In this document: positions 33,690 through 47,799 of the stretch, in pieces
How positions within the stretch are numbered: the stretch's first letter is position 1
How the letters are laid out: each line of letters opens with the position of its first letter
Source of the DNA: Cheiracanthium punctorium
Lineage: Eukaryota > Arthropoda > Arachnida > Araneae > Cheiracanthiidae
Length of the DNA stretch: 64,000 nucleotides
NCBI GenBank assembly: GCA_038373885.1
Contig: JAWZYV010019454.1
Location: 62,001 to 126,000, forward strand
Direction of reading: 5' to 3'
Program-made: the position numbers and the translations under genes
Notes under the pieces: generated by a model
Told to the model about the DNA's origin: nothing
The model's input: only the letters and a program-made list of their open reading frames with translations
The model's database searches: none

Positions 33690-36600
33690 ATAAAATATAC
33701 CAAGTCGTAAATTTTAATCAATTAAAGGCACTTCTGAAGAATGAATTTCAAAAATTTCTCAACTCAAGATACGGATGACTGAAAAAAAATATTAATTCAA
33801 ACTTAAGCTTGAATTTAAATGAGATCCAAAATTCATTTAGCAAGAAAAATCCATGCATAGTTTGAATGTCTCAAACTTCTGCTTTAAGACCTCAGAAACT
33901 GAAGATATGTTTTTCGAAAACGCAAGTTTAAGATTCTCTTAGACTTTTTAAAAAGACGTTTTATACAGTCTTAAACAGAAAGAGACCTACCTTTATAATT
34001 AAATTACATTTTGTTTAAGTAGATAATCACACTGTAGCTTTTAAGAGTCAGAAATGAAGTTCACAAAATTAAAACGAAACGTTTTACTCTTAAGATTTCT
34101 TACTAATGATGCATAACCTTTTTTTATGGTTCCTGGCTATTTAAAATTAACCACAAGCTATACTATACACAATAACGCATGCAGTACCGGGCTAAGAGCA
34201 AAATAATGTGTCTGCAAGAAGGAGTTTTTGTGCCCCTCTAGAATGAAAGTGTGCGCAGAAACCCCCCTAAAAGTGGGACGGATGCATTATAACTGAAATT
34301 TATCGGGGCTTAATACCTGAAGTTTTTAGTACGTTTTCATCATTTTCATTTTTAATGACTTATTCTTAAATTCTTTTAACTTACTATTTCAGTTACAGTA
34401 CAGTACTTCGATGGGCGTACTGTATTGTACATGTGTGTATAGAGCAAACTTATAACAACATTTTATTTGCTAAACAAACGTTATTAACATATTCAAATGA
34501 ATAATTTGCACTTAAAATAACATAAAAACTTAAGATTTTATCACATTTTCTATTTTTACATTTCCCACCCATTTAGATGTCCCCTTTTCTAAATCGCAAT
34601 TGTATCCTGTAAAATCGCAATCCTTTCTAAATCGCAATTGTACTGCACGCTTTGTCTTGCACGCCTTAGGCCGGTTCTGAACGCATGATGTTGTATGTAA
34701 CAATATATCATTTACAAAACATTCTATGAAAATAATAATAAAAATATGTTTTTAACAATGGCACATGATTTTACATCATTGACGACCACCATCCATCAAA
34801 GATATTTGACGCTGTCTGATATCAGAGAAATTGTAAAGTTAAAATGTACAGATTTTTATAGCGTTGATTAAAGTTCTCAGGAGATTGAATTTAAAAAAAT
34901 ACAAAATTAAAGTTTTTATAAAGCCGAGAGCCGAAAAAAAAGTTCTTTGTTTGTAAAATGTGCCTCATACATTAATTAAGGGATGGACAGAATTTCAGAT
35001 TTTCTTCATAAAACCCTGAGAGATATATGTAAACAAAATAGGAGAGGGTCTATACAATACCAATAATAGCAACTGTATTATGCATTTATGTAATCATTAT
35101 CTCCTTTAATTTATGTACAACCCGTGAAACGGGATCTTCCAATATGATTTTTTTTTCCATGGAAAAGTAGTTCAAGTCGGCATATTTTAATTTTCATATC
35201 TCTGACATGTTTTAGTATAAAATGTTCAAATTTAGTATATCACCTACTTAATGTATGGGACACATTTTCTAATTTACAATGCTATTCATTATTATTATTA
35301 TTATTATTATTATCCTTGTTTTGTATGGGTTCGGATTAGAATTTAGAAATTAAATGTTGTGTTTATTTACATTCACCTTCCTTAAATTTAATCGATACCA
35401 CAAAATTCTGTAACTGTTTTACGTAATTTTGTAATTTATAGAAAATGTCTATGATCATTTGTAAGGAATAAAATCCTATGTCTGTGTTTTTGGGACGCCT
35501 TGTATAGCAATGCAGCGCAAATGTTTTGCGAAGCAATTATGTCTGGACCTTAAACGAAACGCTGCAACTGCGATGGATATGGAAGAGTCTGGTGCAGGTT
35601 TCGAAAAAACCCGGTCGCCCAATTGACTACAAAATATACCTTGGTGACTTGCTTTTTTTTATTTCATTAATACCATTCAACATATATGTGGCTCCTAAGA
35701 TTTTATAACTTTTGTCAATCTCTTGTCTGGTATATTACGAATTAAATTCATCCTCATTAAAAATTTAAATGCATTATAAATGTTCCTAATAGATACATAC
35801 GAAATAAAATATTTCATATTTACTGGTTTTTTTAACACCCAGAATTATTTCTAGCGAAACAGTCTGTAAAAATGAAAAAAGAAATTCTTTATAGCATCAA
35901 AAGTAAAAGGAACAAATAAAATATTCGGTGTTTAAAGATTGAAATCAATACAGAACCCGCTTACATTTTTTTAAATACACGTATGTGTTCTTTGATTTTT
36001 TTTAATTTGATAATTTTAGCACCAGAAGTGTTTCTTATAAAATTACGAAATCATGCAAAATATCCGTAGCTTAAAAAAATAATTGAGATAATTGCCAAAT
36101 AAAAATTTTGTATCGACAGTTTAATGAGTTTAAAGTGTAAACTGAAATAAAATATAAAATAAAATAAAAAAGAGATAAATTCCTTGCAAATTCAAAAATT
36201 TTTGAAATAAGATCATCAAGGGTGTGAAAAAAATGTTAGAAGCGTAAAAATGTTAGAAGGAATTTTCACAGAAAAAATATTCTGTAAACGTAGTGATATA
36301 CTTTGTGCGGCGGACAATGGTATCAGATTTTCAGAGATTTTTATCTGAATTTCTCCAAGTACAAACCATTTCAAAACAAATAATCTCGTTAAATCTCGCA
36401 CCTAAGAACAGTCAAAACTTTTTTTTACTATTTATTTTCTCAGAAAGAACAGGCTAGTAACTGTGTATTTGAAAATAATGGTAAGAACATTTTTATTTTA
36501 ACTTCGTTCGTATAACAAATGCTTTTCAACGCTGTTAAAATCACTACTTTCCACTGATAGGAAGCAGATTGGTCGTTATCGTTTAAAGTTTCAGTAAGGA

Positions 36601-37215
36601 GTTCAAAGCATCGATTTGTCGTTAAAATGAATGAGTAATAATCAATCAACGGTTTCGGAACTTCTCCCGTTCGCTATGCGTTTGATTTTTTACTTTTCAT
36701 ATGAATAAAAAAATAACCGTTAATGGAGGAATAATCAGAATGCAAATATTTGAAATTGCAATGGTTTTTCAATCTAAAAGTAATCAAAATCATTTTAAAA
36801 ACTTTCCAATTTTAGTAAAGAAAAAGTTTACTTCTGAAAACATATTTTAATCGATATTAGTACAGTATAATGAAAAGAATCGAATATTTTTCATTAGTAG
36901 AAAGAAATGCCTTCACTAATTTTTGGTTTTATTGATTCTTTCCATGAAAGCTTTGATGTTTTAGAGAACTTTTTTTGCTTATTTCTACGATTTCTTTATT
37001 TATCTTCACTGTGAAGCAAGTAAAACATTCAACGAAAATTTTTATTTAACAGATAATATTATGTATTAAGACTCAAATTCATGCATTTTTATATCAGTAG
37101 CTTAAAGAATCAATAAATGGTTTCTTTTAAATATGAAGTAAGAAAAATCAAATAATTAAGCATCTCCTTTTCTAAAACGCTGCTGTAAAAAATAAAGACT
37201 AAGTCAAAATGATAT
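33690..37215. other. AT-rich stretch without recognisable gene
   Basis: Contains an (ATT)n microsatellite at about 35287-35313 and a slightly GC-richer patch around 35480-35620 with no identifiable coding content. Confidence 0.5.
35287..35313. repeat. (ATT)n microsatellite
   Basis: About nine uninterrupted trinucleotide repeats. Confidence 0.9.
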
Positions 37216-37219
37216 TTCT

Positions 37220-37732
37220 TTAACCCTTTGAGGCGCATCCCTTTCCCAATGCTGAAAGAAAGGCAGCCGTCGCCATCGCTCGACTTAACTACCAGCAAGA
37301 TGGCAGACGATCGAAACGTTCATCGCGTGCCACAGATCTAGAGACCCTTTTTTGACGCGGCACAGCCAGCTGTCGTCAAAAAAGGGTCTCTAGATCTGTG
37401 GCACGCGATGAATGTTTCGATCGTCAACCATCTTTCTGGCAGTTAAGTCGATCGATGGCAAAGGCTGCCCTTTTTTCAGCATTGGGCAATCTATCCAGCT
37501 GTTCTCGCATTCTTCCATTTTTCAGCAGATGTCATTGCTGTTAAAAATAACCGTGACCATTTTTTTACGGGAAATGGCGTGCTAAAAAGTAAAGGATTCT
37601 CGTGGAGCTATGTCACACGCAACTATTTTATAGAAATCAAATCTATTCTTCGTGACTGGAGACAGTCAAAACGTCAGAGTTTGGTGTTCCCAGAGCGAGA
37701 TCACTGCGCTTTAAAAGGTTAAGGATATCCTT
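37220..37732. mobile_element. TTAA MITE, 'GCGCAG' family, 513 bp copy with long hairpin
   Basis: Bounded by TTAACCCTTTGAGGCGC and AAAAGGTTAA. It is inverted relative to the 14953 copy: its right half carries AACGTCAGAGTTTGGTGTTC and CCCAGAGCGAGATCACTGCG. In the left half the block GGCACGCGATGAAYGTTTCG and its neighbours occur twice in opposite orientation (about 37240-37367 and 37374-37487), giving a stem of over 100 bp around a loop containing CGGCACAGCCAGC. The family's internal block has been duplicated head to head. Confidence 0.85.
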
Positions 37733-37734
37733 TT

Positions 37735-40700
37735 AAGGAATTATGCAACTTCTGAACAGCTTTTTGAAAATCAAATCACGCTAGACATTTTTAAAAAATT
37801 TAATATTTCAAATATCTGCTCTATGCACTTTTATAAATATTCAGATTGTAAGAGCTCTGGAGCATGCATTGCATAGGTTATCTTGTAATACCATATGAAA
37901 GTTCACCTTGAAAGTACTTTCAGTAAATCATCAGAAATTCAGTAAATCATCTCTCAAAATGGAGGTATATAGCCAAAAAAAATTATTCTTAGCACTTAGT
38001 TAATACTCAGTAATCAGTTCCAATTCAGAACACATATTATTTTCGTTAAATTTTCAATACTAATTCAGAGCACCTCGTTAATCTAATATAGCTTTTCAAA
38101 AGCTTAATGTGTTTGCTATCTATTTTAAGAATTTATAAATTTATAAAATGCAGAAATTGACTTAGTTTTTACGCTGCCTCATTTTAAAATATGTCAATTT
38201 ATTATAACTCAATGAAGCTTCACTACTTTTCGAATTAAAACAAAATATTGGCCCTAAATTTTCGCACATTTATTCATGTATCTCAGGAATTAACAAGTAC
38301 TTCATTACTTAATTAAATTTATATTATAAAAAATAAATTAAACTTTTAAAATTTAACAGCATTCTTTTAAAAGTTCATTTTAGCTTACGCACATTTCATT
38401 TAAAGTTTTACACGAGAAAAAAAAATCTTTAAAACAGAACATCAAACAAACATATGTTAAATATAAAGTTACAACGAATTTAATTACGTGAAGTTTAATG
38501 GAAGGAAACAAAAAAACTTTACAGATATTTTTTTCCTGATGGGAAATCTTCATTACTTTTAAGAATGTTTAGCAGGAAAAAGAATCAAGTTTTAAAAGTA
38601 TAAAGAAGTATATTTCATTAATTTCATGCACTTTAAACGTTTGAAATCCCCAACCTTTTTTAAATATAAAATTATAATGTTTTAAAGAAGGCAATTGCAT
38701 TAAAAAGTAAAAGCTAATAAATTACGTATTTATTCATAACTAAAATGATTCTTCTGAATATAGAGTTAAAATGCCCTTTTACATGTTTTGGAAATTTTTA
38801 AAATTCGGGGGGTTGATTATTTAATGAATTAAATAGTTAATTAGAAGAAGGCTGGATAACTGGATATGATCTTTTTCACAGTTACAGTTTAAATAATAAA
38901 TAATGCCTCTGTAATATATTTTTAAGTAAATATAATACATATACCTAAGCACTATTCATTACTTTTAAAAGTGTATACCTTCATTTTATAAAAACAGGCT
39001 TTCGGTAAATATGAAAAAGTTCGTTTTCATTATTTTGCTTTAAATTATTAGAGTAAATATTAAATGTAATATGGAGCGGAGGACACCTCAACTTTTGTTA
39101 TTTCGTATCTGATAATTATTTTTAATGTTCTTTTTTGCAGTATTATTTATATATTCTGATGATCTTAAGCAGAAAAAAAATATATTGGACAATTCATTTT
39201 CCAGACGTAAAGATTTATCTTTGCACACAATTTTTGTCATTACGAGTTTTTAATCAAATTTATATTTAATGGAAGATTTGACTAGTAGTTAAAGCGCATT
39301 CATAATAATATGAACTTAATTTATATAAATTGATATTTTGAAAATTAAAATAACGCTAATGATTATCAGATGTTATCTGATTATAAAATCATCAAATAAA
39401 TGATGATTTTCGAATATGACGGATATTCAGCTTGAAAAAAAAATTTAAAGAAGGACATTCTATGATGCCACTAACATAAAACTAAATTACACATAAAATA
39501 ACTAAATCACTGAAACTTCGACTACTCGAAATTTAGCAGAGAAAAGATATTCAAACATCCAATTTAGGAAACTACATATTGAATTGTTGGGTATTAAATT
39601 AAACGATAGAAACAAATATTAAAACAAGGCCGTCGTAACAGTGGAAATATTGCCAAGTTCACAATGCAATTATTGTAAATATATTCACCGACCAAGAGTG
39701 TCAATTAAAAATATCGAATCACTGCATGACAGATTTTGAATTCTAATCCTATTTCGGAGCTGGGCTAGAAAACAATTACGTAAACGATACATAAAGTATG
39801 AATATGTTATAACTCAGTCAGCGCTTCGCATTGTAGGAAGGTAATCTGCAAAACACGACTACGGGTCACTTGCGAATTCCGCAGTTGAAAATACGCCAAT
39901 GTGCGTGATCAAATTCGGGAACAATGATATTGTTACAATTGATATGCAGACGACGTAACGGTTTATTACTCTTGAATATGCAAATTTACAGACAGATACA
40001 TCCACGAGAAATACCAACCAAATAGTAAAAGAACACTCAACAAACAGGGATTTCAAGAGATAAAATTGATTAAGAATTTGTAAAATAACGCACATGAAAA
40101 AATATTTATCAATACGACAGTTTCAGATAGTTCAAAAGTTTCCCCCTTCTTCAGCTTCGAAAGATGTTCCACCATCTTCACAGGCAGAAAAATGAGAAGT
40201 TAATTAATTTATAAGTTCTAAGCTTTCTATACCCATGTGCAAAGTGGAACCTTTTTTATAATTAAAGAAGGGGAAATTTTTGAACCATCTGAAACGATTG
40301 TATTCATAAGTATCTTTTTCATGAGTACTATTTTACAAAGTTTGTTAGATAAATTAATTTTAATTAACCAAATAAAAATCTGCTCAAAATTTAACTGAGA
40401 GTTTTTGAAAGAATTTTACCTCAATTTTTAGTTACAAACAGGGTTAAAAATAAAATAAAACAAAGTAAATAACTGTTTAATATTTGGAAAAGTTATTTTT
40501 GAAACTATAAGCAATAACTTTTGTTATGGTTTTGTTTGTAAATGATTATTAACTCTCAGACTTTTATAAAAGTGACTACGCCATGCAAAATATTAAATAG
40601 AAATCAACTTTCTTTTTTTTTTTTTGTCAGTGTAATACAAATAATAAAATTACCCAGATTTATTTACGTATTTTATAAAGAGAATTATTATCATGAATCT

Positions 40701-41205
40701 TCTAAAAAGTAAAATATATTTTATCACAACTTATTTAGCATTCAGCTTTCTGCTTTCTTTTAGTATAAATTAAATACGAGTAAGCTAACTAATAATTTTA
40801 TTTTATTTTCAAACCACGAATGATATAAGAAGTATCAAAGGAAAGAAAATCCATTATTTTATCAGATGAAGATCTCTTATTTTTTCATGTTAATTACATC
40901 AACTCTTCTGGAGATTATTAATGAAAATTCTGATAAAACTATTATTTAATAAATAACTTCATTTACATTAACCAAATATTGCAAAATACATTTCACCGAA
41001 AGTTTTTTCATTAACAATAAAAAAAAGAGTGGGATAGTGCTGAAAGAATTCGGGCATTTCTATTTCTTTGTGTGAAACAAGAAAATATTGTAATCGCGAA
41101 AGCGTTCAGCATAGATTTTTCAACAGAAATATCCATTTTTACCCTAAATGAAGTGCGTTATTTTAAATTATTAATTTATTCTCTGGGTAGTTTAAACCTT
41201 CGAAC
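37735..41205. other. AT-rich stretch without recognisable gene
   Basis: Very AT-rich, many homopolymers. No exon, RNA gene or classified element was recognised; ORFs are of chance type. Confidence 0.5.
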
Positions 41206-41210
41206 CAAAG

Positions 41211-42050
41211 TTACTAAGGCAGTACGCGCGGCCTCCTACTTTCAGTCGATGCGATTATTCTGCAATACAACGGACAATACAAGGAGCACCAAAGCAACGC
41301 CCCCCTAGAGAGGAAAGCCGCGGCGCCTACTTGTGACGTCACACCGAGTAGGTAAAGCAAAGAGCCGAGTAGCTTCTTTCGGGGGAAACGCTTTGCGTAC
41401 CTCTAGGGTGACGCTCACTCAGCGTGCGCTTCCGCTCACGGTGGCGACAAAGTCACTAAGGCATACACGCATCTACTTTCAGTCGTGCGCTTATTCGCAA
41501 CAACGACAATACAAGTCACTAAGGCGATGCACGGCATCCACTTCAGTCATGCGCTTATACAGCTCAATAAGGCAGTACACACGGCATTCTACTTTCAGTC
41601 GTTGCGCTTATTCTGCAATACAACGGACAATACAAGGCGTACCAAAGTCACTAAGGCAGTATGCACGGCATCCTACTTTCAGTCTATGCGCTTCTTCAGC
41701 AATACACGGACAATACAAGGCGTACCAAAGTCACTAAGGCAGTATGCACGACATCCTACTTTCAGTGGATGCGCTTATTCTGCAATACAACGGACAATAC
41801 AAGACGTACTAAAGTGACTAAGGCAGTATGCACGTTATCCTACTTTCAGTCGATGCGCTTATTTTGCAATACAATGGACAATACAAGGCGTACCAAAGCC
41901 AATAAGGCAGTATGTACGGCATCCTACTTTCAGTCGATGCGCATATTCTGCAATACAACGGAAAATACAAGGAGTACCAAAGTCATTAAGGCAGTACGCA
42001 CGGCATCCTACTTTCAGTTGATACGTTTATTTTGCAATACAAGGCGTAGT
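41211..42050 (+). repeat. 84 bp satellite array, about nine copies
   Basis: Unit: ACTAAGGCAGTATGCACGGC, then ATCCTACTTTCAGTCGATGC, then GCTTATTCTGCAATACAACG, then GACAATACAAGG and CGTACCAAAGT. ACTTTC recurs at 41591, 41675, 41758, 41842, 41926 and 42010 (steps 84, 83, 84, 84, 84), with diverged or shortened copies at 41238, 41475 and 41538. Because 84 is a multiple of three, frames stay open across it, which explains ORFs up to 179 codons. A non-repeat GC-rich insert (41300-41460) splits the first copy from the rest. Confidence 0.95.
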
Positions 42051-42950
42051 TTTTGCATGACCCCCACGTTCGATTACGGGCCCTGGACCCAGGATCGGGT
42101 CCCATTCCCCTACCCCTTTTTTTTCCAGCCAAGTACTGCATTAAAACTGCACTGTTATTTCTTACCTATATTCTTTTTTCAAATATTGGGAATAATTTAA
42201 TGAAGTGGGAAAAATTATGCTACTTAAAAGTGACAAAATGAAAAAGTACTATATGAATGTATTCAGTTTCATACTAAAAGAGCTAAACTTTAGGATTACC
42301 AGTATGATGGTTACATTTGACTTAAAACAAAACCTTATACATGATAAAATTTCTATCTAGTTAACCCCCCCCCCCAAAGCCGGAACAATTGTACCTCCTG
42401 TCCGTCTCTTTCGGCGGGCCTGTCAGGAGGAAAGGATGAAGATAATGCACACACAAGTTCATAGAACCACAACTCACACAATGGCGATTTTACTAAAATT
42501 TTATGAAAAACGGTTCATCATAAATATCTTTTAAATTTTTAGCTACAATTAGCTGTAGTCTTCAAAGATTTCGTTGTTTCTAGTTTGTATTAATTATAGT
42601 AATTAAAAGGTCTAAGATCTGCGGAGGATTGGATGCCGACCCAAACGGGTTTACAGCATTGCTTGCCAATCTCCAACTGTAAAGGTACTATCTGGCTAAA
42701 CCACGCACAGGGGTCAGGCCACGGCAATCTGTGGGTGACACTCCCCTTTTTGATTTCAAAGTACAGAAGGTATACGAATGTCTGTCAATTTACAAATTGC
42801 AGTTCACGCTTTCGCTCCTGCGCAGTTACAAGTATACATTTCAATGTGAAGTTAATAGATTTTACAATTGTTATATATCTTTATTTCAATAAAAAAATGT
42901 TGTTGTAACATTATTTATGAATACCTTGGTTAGAATATATATATATTTAT
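42050..42950. other. Mixed repeat-like stretch without gene
   Basis: GC-richer patches at 42060-42115 and 42620-42745 look like repeat fragments but were not classified. There is a C run at 42365-42375 and an inverted word pair, CCTCCTGTCC and CCTGTCAGGAGG, near 42393-42431. Confidence 0.4.
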
Positions 42951-42956
42951 ATATAA

Positions 42957-43084
42957 ATCAAGGAATCATTCTACAGCAGTTTCGTAGTATAAATATACAA
43001 TGAACACAATATATATATATATATATATATTGTGTTCATTGTATGTTTATACCACGAAACTGCTGTAGAATGATTCCTTGATTC
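42957..43084. repeat. Near-perfect 128 bp palindrome
   Basis: The arm AATCAAGGAATCATTCTACA, then GCAGTTTCGTAGTATAAATA, then TACAATGAACACAATATATA (42957-43019) is repeated inverted at 43022-43084 with about two mismatches. The centre is an AT run. It can fold completely and may be a small foldback element. Confidence 0.9.
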
Positions 43085-43103
43085 GTAAGTTTAGCCTTTT
43101 TAC

Positions 43104-43260
<157 letters not shown>

Positions 43261-43469
43261 ATGTATAAAAAGGTAGTTTGGGTATTGTTCAAGCGGGTAC
43301 TTTCACTGTAAGTTTTGCTTTCCTGTCATACTTACCACGCGCGCTTTGGAGCTATGTTTTATTTCTTTAGTTAATTGCCAGACACCAGGTCGGCGATTCT
43401 GAGTTCTTTCCAATGTACACGTGTTCCCACGCCCTTGTAACCCCGGATGCAGGTCATGTTAATAAATGT

Positions 43470-43715
43470 ATGTAATTCGATTAGAGAGAGGCGGAGTTAT
43501 GTCTTAGCAAACCACGTGGTATGGTGAGCGTAAATATGCCTGCACCTCGAAAATCGAGAGACTTCTGCCACTAGAACTGCTTAATTAATCCACGCGGATT
43601 TTTGTACCTGTCTCCCCTCCCCTCTTCTCACTCTATATTGTAACTTAAAGATAATGTTCAATAAACCGTTTTACCTGCCTTAACTCTGAAACTTTACTGG
43701 AATATCTCACACTTC
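43470..43715 (+). mobile_element. Possible solo LTR fragment
   Basis: A GC-richer block with a pyrimidine-rich stretch near 43610-43630, then TTCAATAAACC (a polyadenylation-like signal) at 43654-43664 and an end near TCTCACA before a short (AT)n run. This resembles retrotransposon LTR architecture, but no second LTR or internal region is present. Confidence 0.3.
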
Positions 43716-43740
43716 ATATATATATATATATATAAATATT
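43703..43740. repeat. Short (AT)n microsatellite
   Basis: About 20 bp of alternating A/T after TTCAT. Confidence 0.85.
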
Positions 43741-43959
43741 TTGTAATAAAATTAATCTTATATATTACAAATCGGTGAAGGTAGTCGAACCCAGGCAGCG
43801 CTGTTGAATAATTAAACATTAGCAAGGTTGAGCTCAAAGTTTTACACAAAAAATCTTGGATTTGTAATTTTTAAAAAAGTAAGTAAAAAGAAACAAACTT
43901 TGGAAATATACCATAACTTGTATAAATTAATAAAATGAGTAAAATAGTAATTAAAAATC

Positions 43960-44095
43960 GAAACTGCGTAGGACTGGACTCGCCTCCCCCCCCCCCTCCT
44001 AGGGCCGGGCCACTGACCAGGGGTCCACCCAGCCCTGCTCTTGCGGGGGGCCATGAGTTTTGGTAGGGACAGATTATGAAAATCGTGTCCCCGCC
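43960..44095. repeat. GC-rich repeat fragment, unclassified
   Basis: Contains a C run at 43985-43996, then GGGCCGGGCCACTGACC and GTGTCCCCGCCGATAG. It differs sharply from the AT-rich surroundings but shows no promoter boxes, tail or termini that I can name. Confidence 0.4.
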
Positions 44096-44099
44096 GATA

Positions 44100-47000
44100 G
44101 AAAGAAAATCTGGTGAAAATGCCTATTATACATGCTAATATTCAGTACACATGTTTAAATTCGGTAAACACAGGTATATGATTAACTAATCCATTTAATT
44201 TTGCATAATTAACAATTTCATTATCTAAATTAATAGTTTTGAAGTTCTTTATGCCGTTTGAGTGAGAAATGCAAGTGTTCTACCATCATTTCTCTTCTCA
44301 ATTTTAGTGAAACTTATAACAATGAGAATTAAATTTCCGTCGAAAATAATTCTAAAATTCATTTCTATTTTTATCGAGTAACAAATTTTCATTAAATACA
44401 AAATATAAAACTCGATATTAAAGTATCTGTATTGATGACTTCCAAACAAATTATAGTTCGCATTCATTAAACAATCCGGAAATTAAAACTAAGAACTTTT
44501 TAATTAATTCACACGACCAAAAAAGAAAAAAAAGGTCCAATAAAGTTTATTATTAAGATACTTCTTTTTATGTACAATCAGAAAAAAAAATATATTTAAT
44601 ATTTTTATTCAAAATCATTTGTGTTCCGGTACCACTGACATAAATCGATGAACAGCAGGGAACTGCTTTATTACACACGAACATGCAAAGTCAATTACCA
44701 TTGCCACCGCCCGCAAGCAAAAATGGTATAAAATGTTTTCTGCAGTTGGCTCCAAAGGAAAAAGGGGATCTGTGCGGAAGAATAATGAATGGAACGTTGG
44801 TTTTAAGACCAGTTATTGAAGACGTTAACTGTGATAAATAACCAAATCTGACGTTTTAAATTCAATTTACTCCTCGGTTTACTGTTTGTCTGTGTTATTA
44901 GTTTATTATATCGTCTAGGTTTTTAGCTGATTATGCTCGGTGCCGAGAACGTGTTTAAGGAAGGATTTCTTCTGCATATCCTCCTTTTGAAAGCCGATAC
45001 AATGGGGGTGACTGATGATATTTTCATAAGCAAGCGAATTTTTTTTCCTCGTGCGAAATGAAAGAAATCATCGATCAAAGTTAAGCTCGTAGTTAAATAC
45101 TTTTAAGTTTTTAGTGTAAATTGCACAACGGAGACAGGGGATTTATACATATTTTCGCTAAAAAGCGTTATGCATGAAGTTGTATGCTTGGTTTTGTGCA
45201 AATGTGCTTTGTTGAGCTTGATATTTATTATTCCACGTTTGGCACAATCTGGCAAGAAATACAACGTAATAAATCAGGTCTTCCGTTGTACTATTATACA
45301 AGTAATATTCTTTAAATGACGTATTAAAGTGTTCGCTTCATGGAATATCGTTTTTGATGCTGACTGATTTAAAGATACCGTCCTTTTTGATATTAAAAAT
45401 TGTAGAGTTCTCCTGTTTCGGTCAAGTTACATGGCTCGTGGAGGAAATGGTTTTCTGTTGCATGTCAACTTAGTGATTATCCTGACATGGCATATATTCC
45501 ACATATTTAACACTCTGAGCAGTTTAAACACACTACTTTTTTTCTTATCTCAAGTTTTCATTTAAGTAGTATATCAGTTGCTTTTTAAGCTAAAACCTTA
45601 TTTCCCAGCTATTTTCAACAAGTAATTTTTAATGTTAATGCTTTAAAGTAGAATTAAGATGAGTTTTTGAATTATAATTGATTTCCTCCATTTTTACTGG
45701 TTCTCTTAATTTTAAAATTGCTCGAATTCTGTAATGTCAAAAGAATTTTTCGAAGGTAATGAATTTTAATTTCCGCCAATCTTGAACAAAGTTTTAACCT
45801 TTTAACTCACATCATTTAAAAGATGCAGCGATGACGACTCCCCCTCTGCACTCATTGGTCATATTCACATTTTTTTATATTAGCTAGTTTTAGTAGAACA
45901 TAAAGCACTCTAATGAGAGTAGCGGAGTGATAGGTGCATCATAGTCTGAGCCGAGACCTATTTTGTGAGACTTTTTATCATTTCTTTCTTTTCAATGAAG
46001 GGAGATAACAGGTTGCATTTTAGTTCAGAGGTGGGTTAAAAATTCAATAAACTCTCCTCTTCCATCCTTCATCTGAAGTACAATGCAGGATATCGACTCC
46101 TTGGGTTCGAGGCTATAAAAATCACGTGACGGTGGGAAAACAAGCAACCTTTTCTCCATAGGTTTATGTGCTGGTCTCCTGGTTATAAGCACAAAGTTAA
46201 AAATATAATAAGCCTCTGTATTGTGCTGCCTATGGATCTTTCAATAATTCTCTGGAACCTGTAAATGACTAGAAAAATATATCTTTACACAGATTCCCAT
46301 TAAAAAATGCTGACATATTCAAACTTATATTAAGACGAGGCTATTTCAGTCATGTGTCGATGGAAAATATACACTTCAGCTAATCAGATTACAGGGCTAG
46401 TCATCAACACAGCCGAAAGGTCACTTGTTGGTTGAAAAATAACGTCATATCGATATCGTCCATTCTAAAGTCTTATTGAAGCAGCCTTAGTTTGCTGGTT
46501 AATTAAAACAACTCCACTTTCTGCCCTAAACACACAGAGGGTTGAACATGAACCATTTAATGTTAGAGAGAGACATTGTAAGCCACACTTTTTAAAATAA
46601 TAACGTATTCAATATGACGAAAGTGAAACTTGAAATAGTAAATACTAACGCACATAGACTGAACATTTTTTTTTTCGAATACAGAAATGAGTTAGTTGCA
46701 TTTCAAATCGTAAAATGCCATGAAAGCAAAGAGAAAATCTTGTCTCAGATGCCGATATCGGTGAAATGCAAAGAATCCGTTATAAAATGTGTTTTGCAAG
46801 ATGTCTCAATATAACGACAGATGGAAGGTAGAGCACATAAAAGCATTTCAGGATCAGAGTAGTAATTTTGAGTCGAGTACATTTTTTTTTTCGTACACCA
46901 GATAATATTCACGCCGCAAAAGGTGCTGAAGAGAAATTCCAATCATGCTTTGCCAAAATTTAATTTTGTGTTTCGCAAACAATTTTGAACAAAAATATGT

Positions 47001-47795
47001 CAGTATAAATTGTATTTTATTTTAAAATCTGCAGTTGTTGAAAAATAAGCAGTTTTTTTATAAAACTTGATAAGGTAAGTTAACTAACACTTAAACATCC
47101 TTTATAGAGTGATCATAAACCGGTGTATAAAAACAGCGTTTTTGATCCCACAATGCCCTGTAATTCCGAATCCTTAATTGCCCTAAAAGTTCGTTACTGT
47201 ATGTTTGGGGCAGCCTGCATAGTTAATAAATCAAACAGCTGCGAATTATGTCTCTCTGAAATTTACATAACTTATCATTATAAATTTGAACTTATATTTT
47301 ATAGAAAATTAAACAACACTTTGTTTGTTTATTGTAAGATTATGAGTTTCGCATAAAAATCTTACACTTAAAAGTGCTTTTATTTTATTTGCCAAGTATC
47401 TAAGTAAAGGTTCTTGCATTTTCAAAGTAAATGCACTTTTTATATTTCAGCTCAGCGGGTAAACCTCTCTTTTTTCAGACTAACAACATTTTATTCACAT
47501 TATGCATATTTATATTCTGAGGAAATTTAAATTACTTGCTGAAAGCAGGAGAGCAAGTTTAAGTAGAAATTGAATTTTGTGCAGCTTTTAAAGTTGTTTC
47601 TGCTTAAAAGCCTATCTAATATCTTGTATTAACTCTCTTGCTTATCGATGAATAATCCGCGAATTGTTTAACCCTTTCTAAGGCCATGGTAAGAATACTT
47701 CCCACCTACGGTCTATTGACTACAGAATAAATTATCATTAACGAATTTTCTGATTTTCGTTTAGTAACAAGGGATAAGTATATTTTCCATATACA
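44100..47795. other. Stretch without recognisable gene
   Basis: AT-rich with slightly GC-richer patches at 44690-44780 and 45830-46160. No exon could be supported. TTAACCCTTTCTAAGGCC at 47668 looks like a TTAA-element end but no partner was found. Confidence 0.45.
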
Positions 47796-47799
47796 TGGT

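Noticed and set aside
41211..42050. Regular repeats that could suggest a CRISPR array.
   Set aside because: Contiguous 84 bp units without spacers, in a eukaryotic genome.
41661..42200. 179-codon ORF with 28-residue repeats.
   Set aside because: It is the translation of the 84 bp satellite; several overlapping frames are open, as expected for a unit divisible by three.
45830..46160. GC-raised patch as an exon or promoter.
   Set aside because: Stops in all frames and no motif beyond scattered short words.
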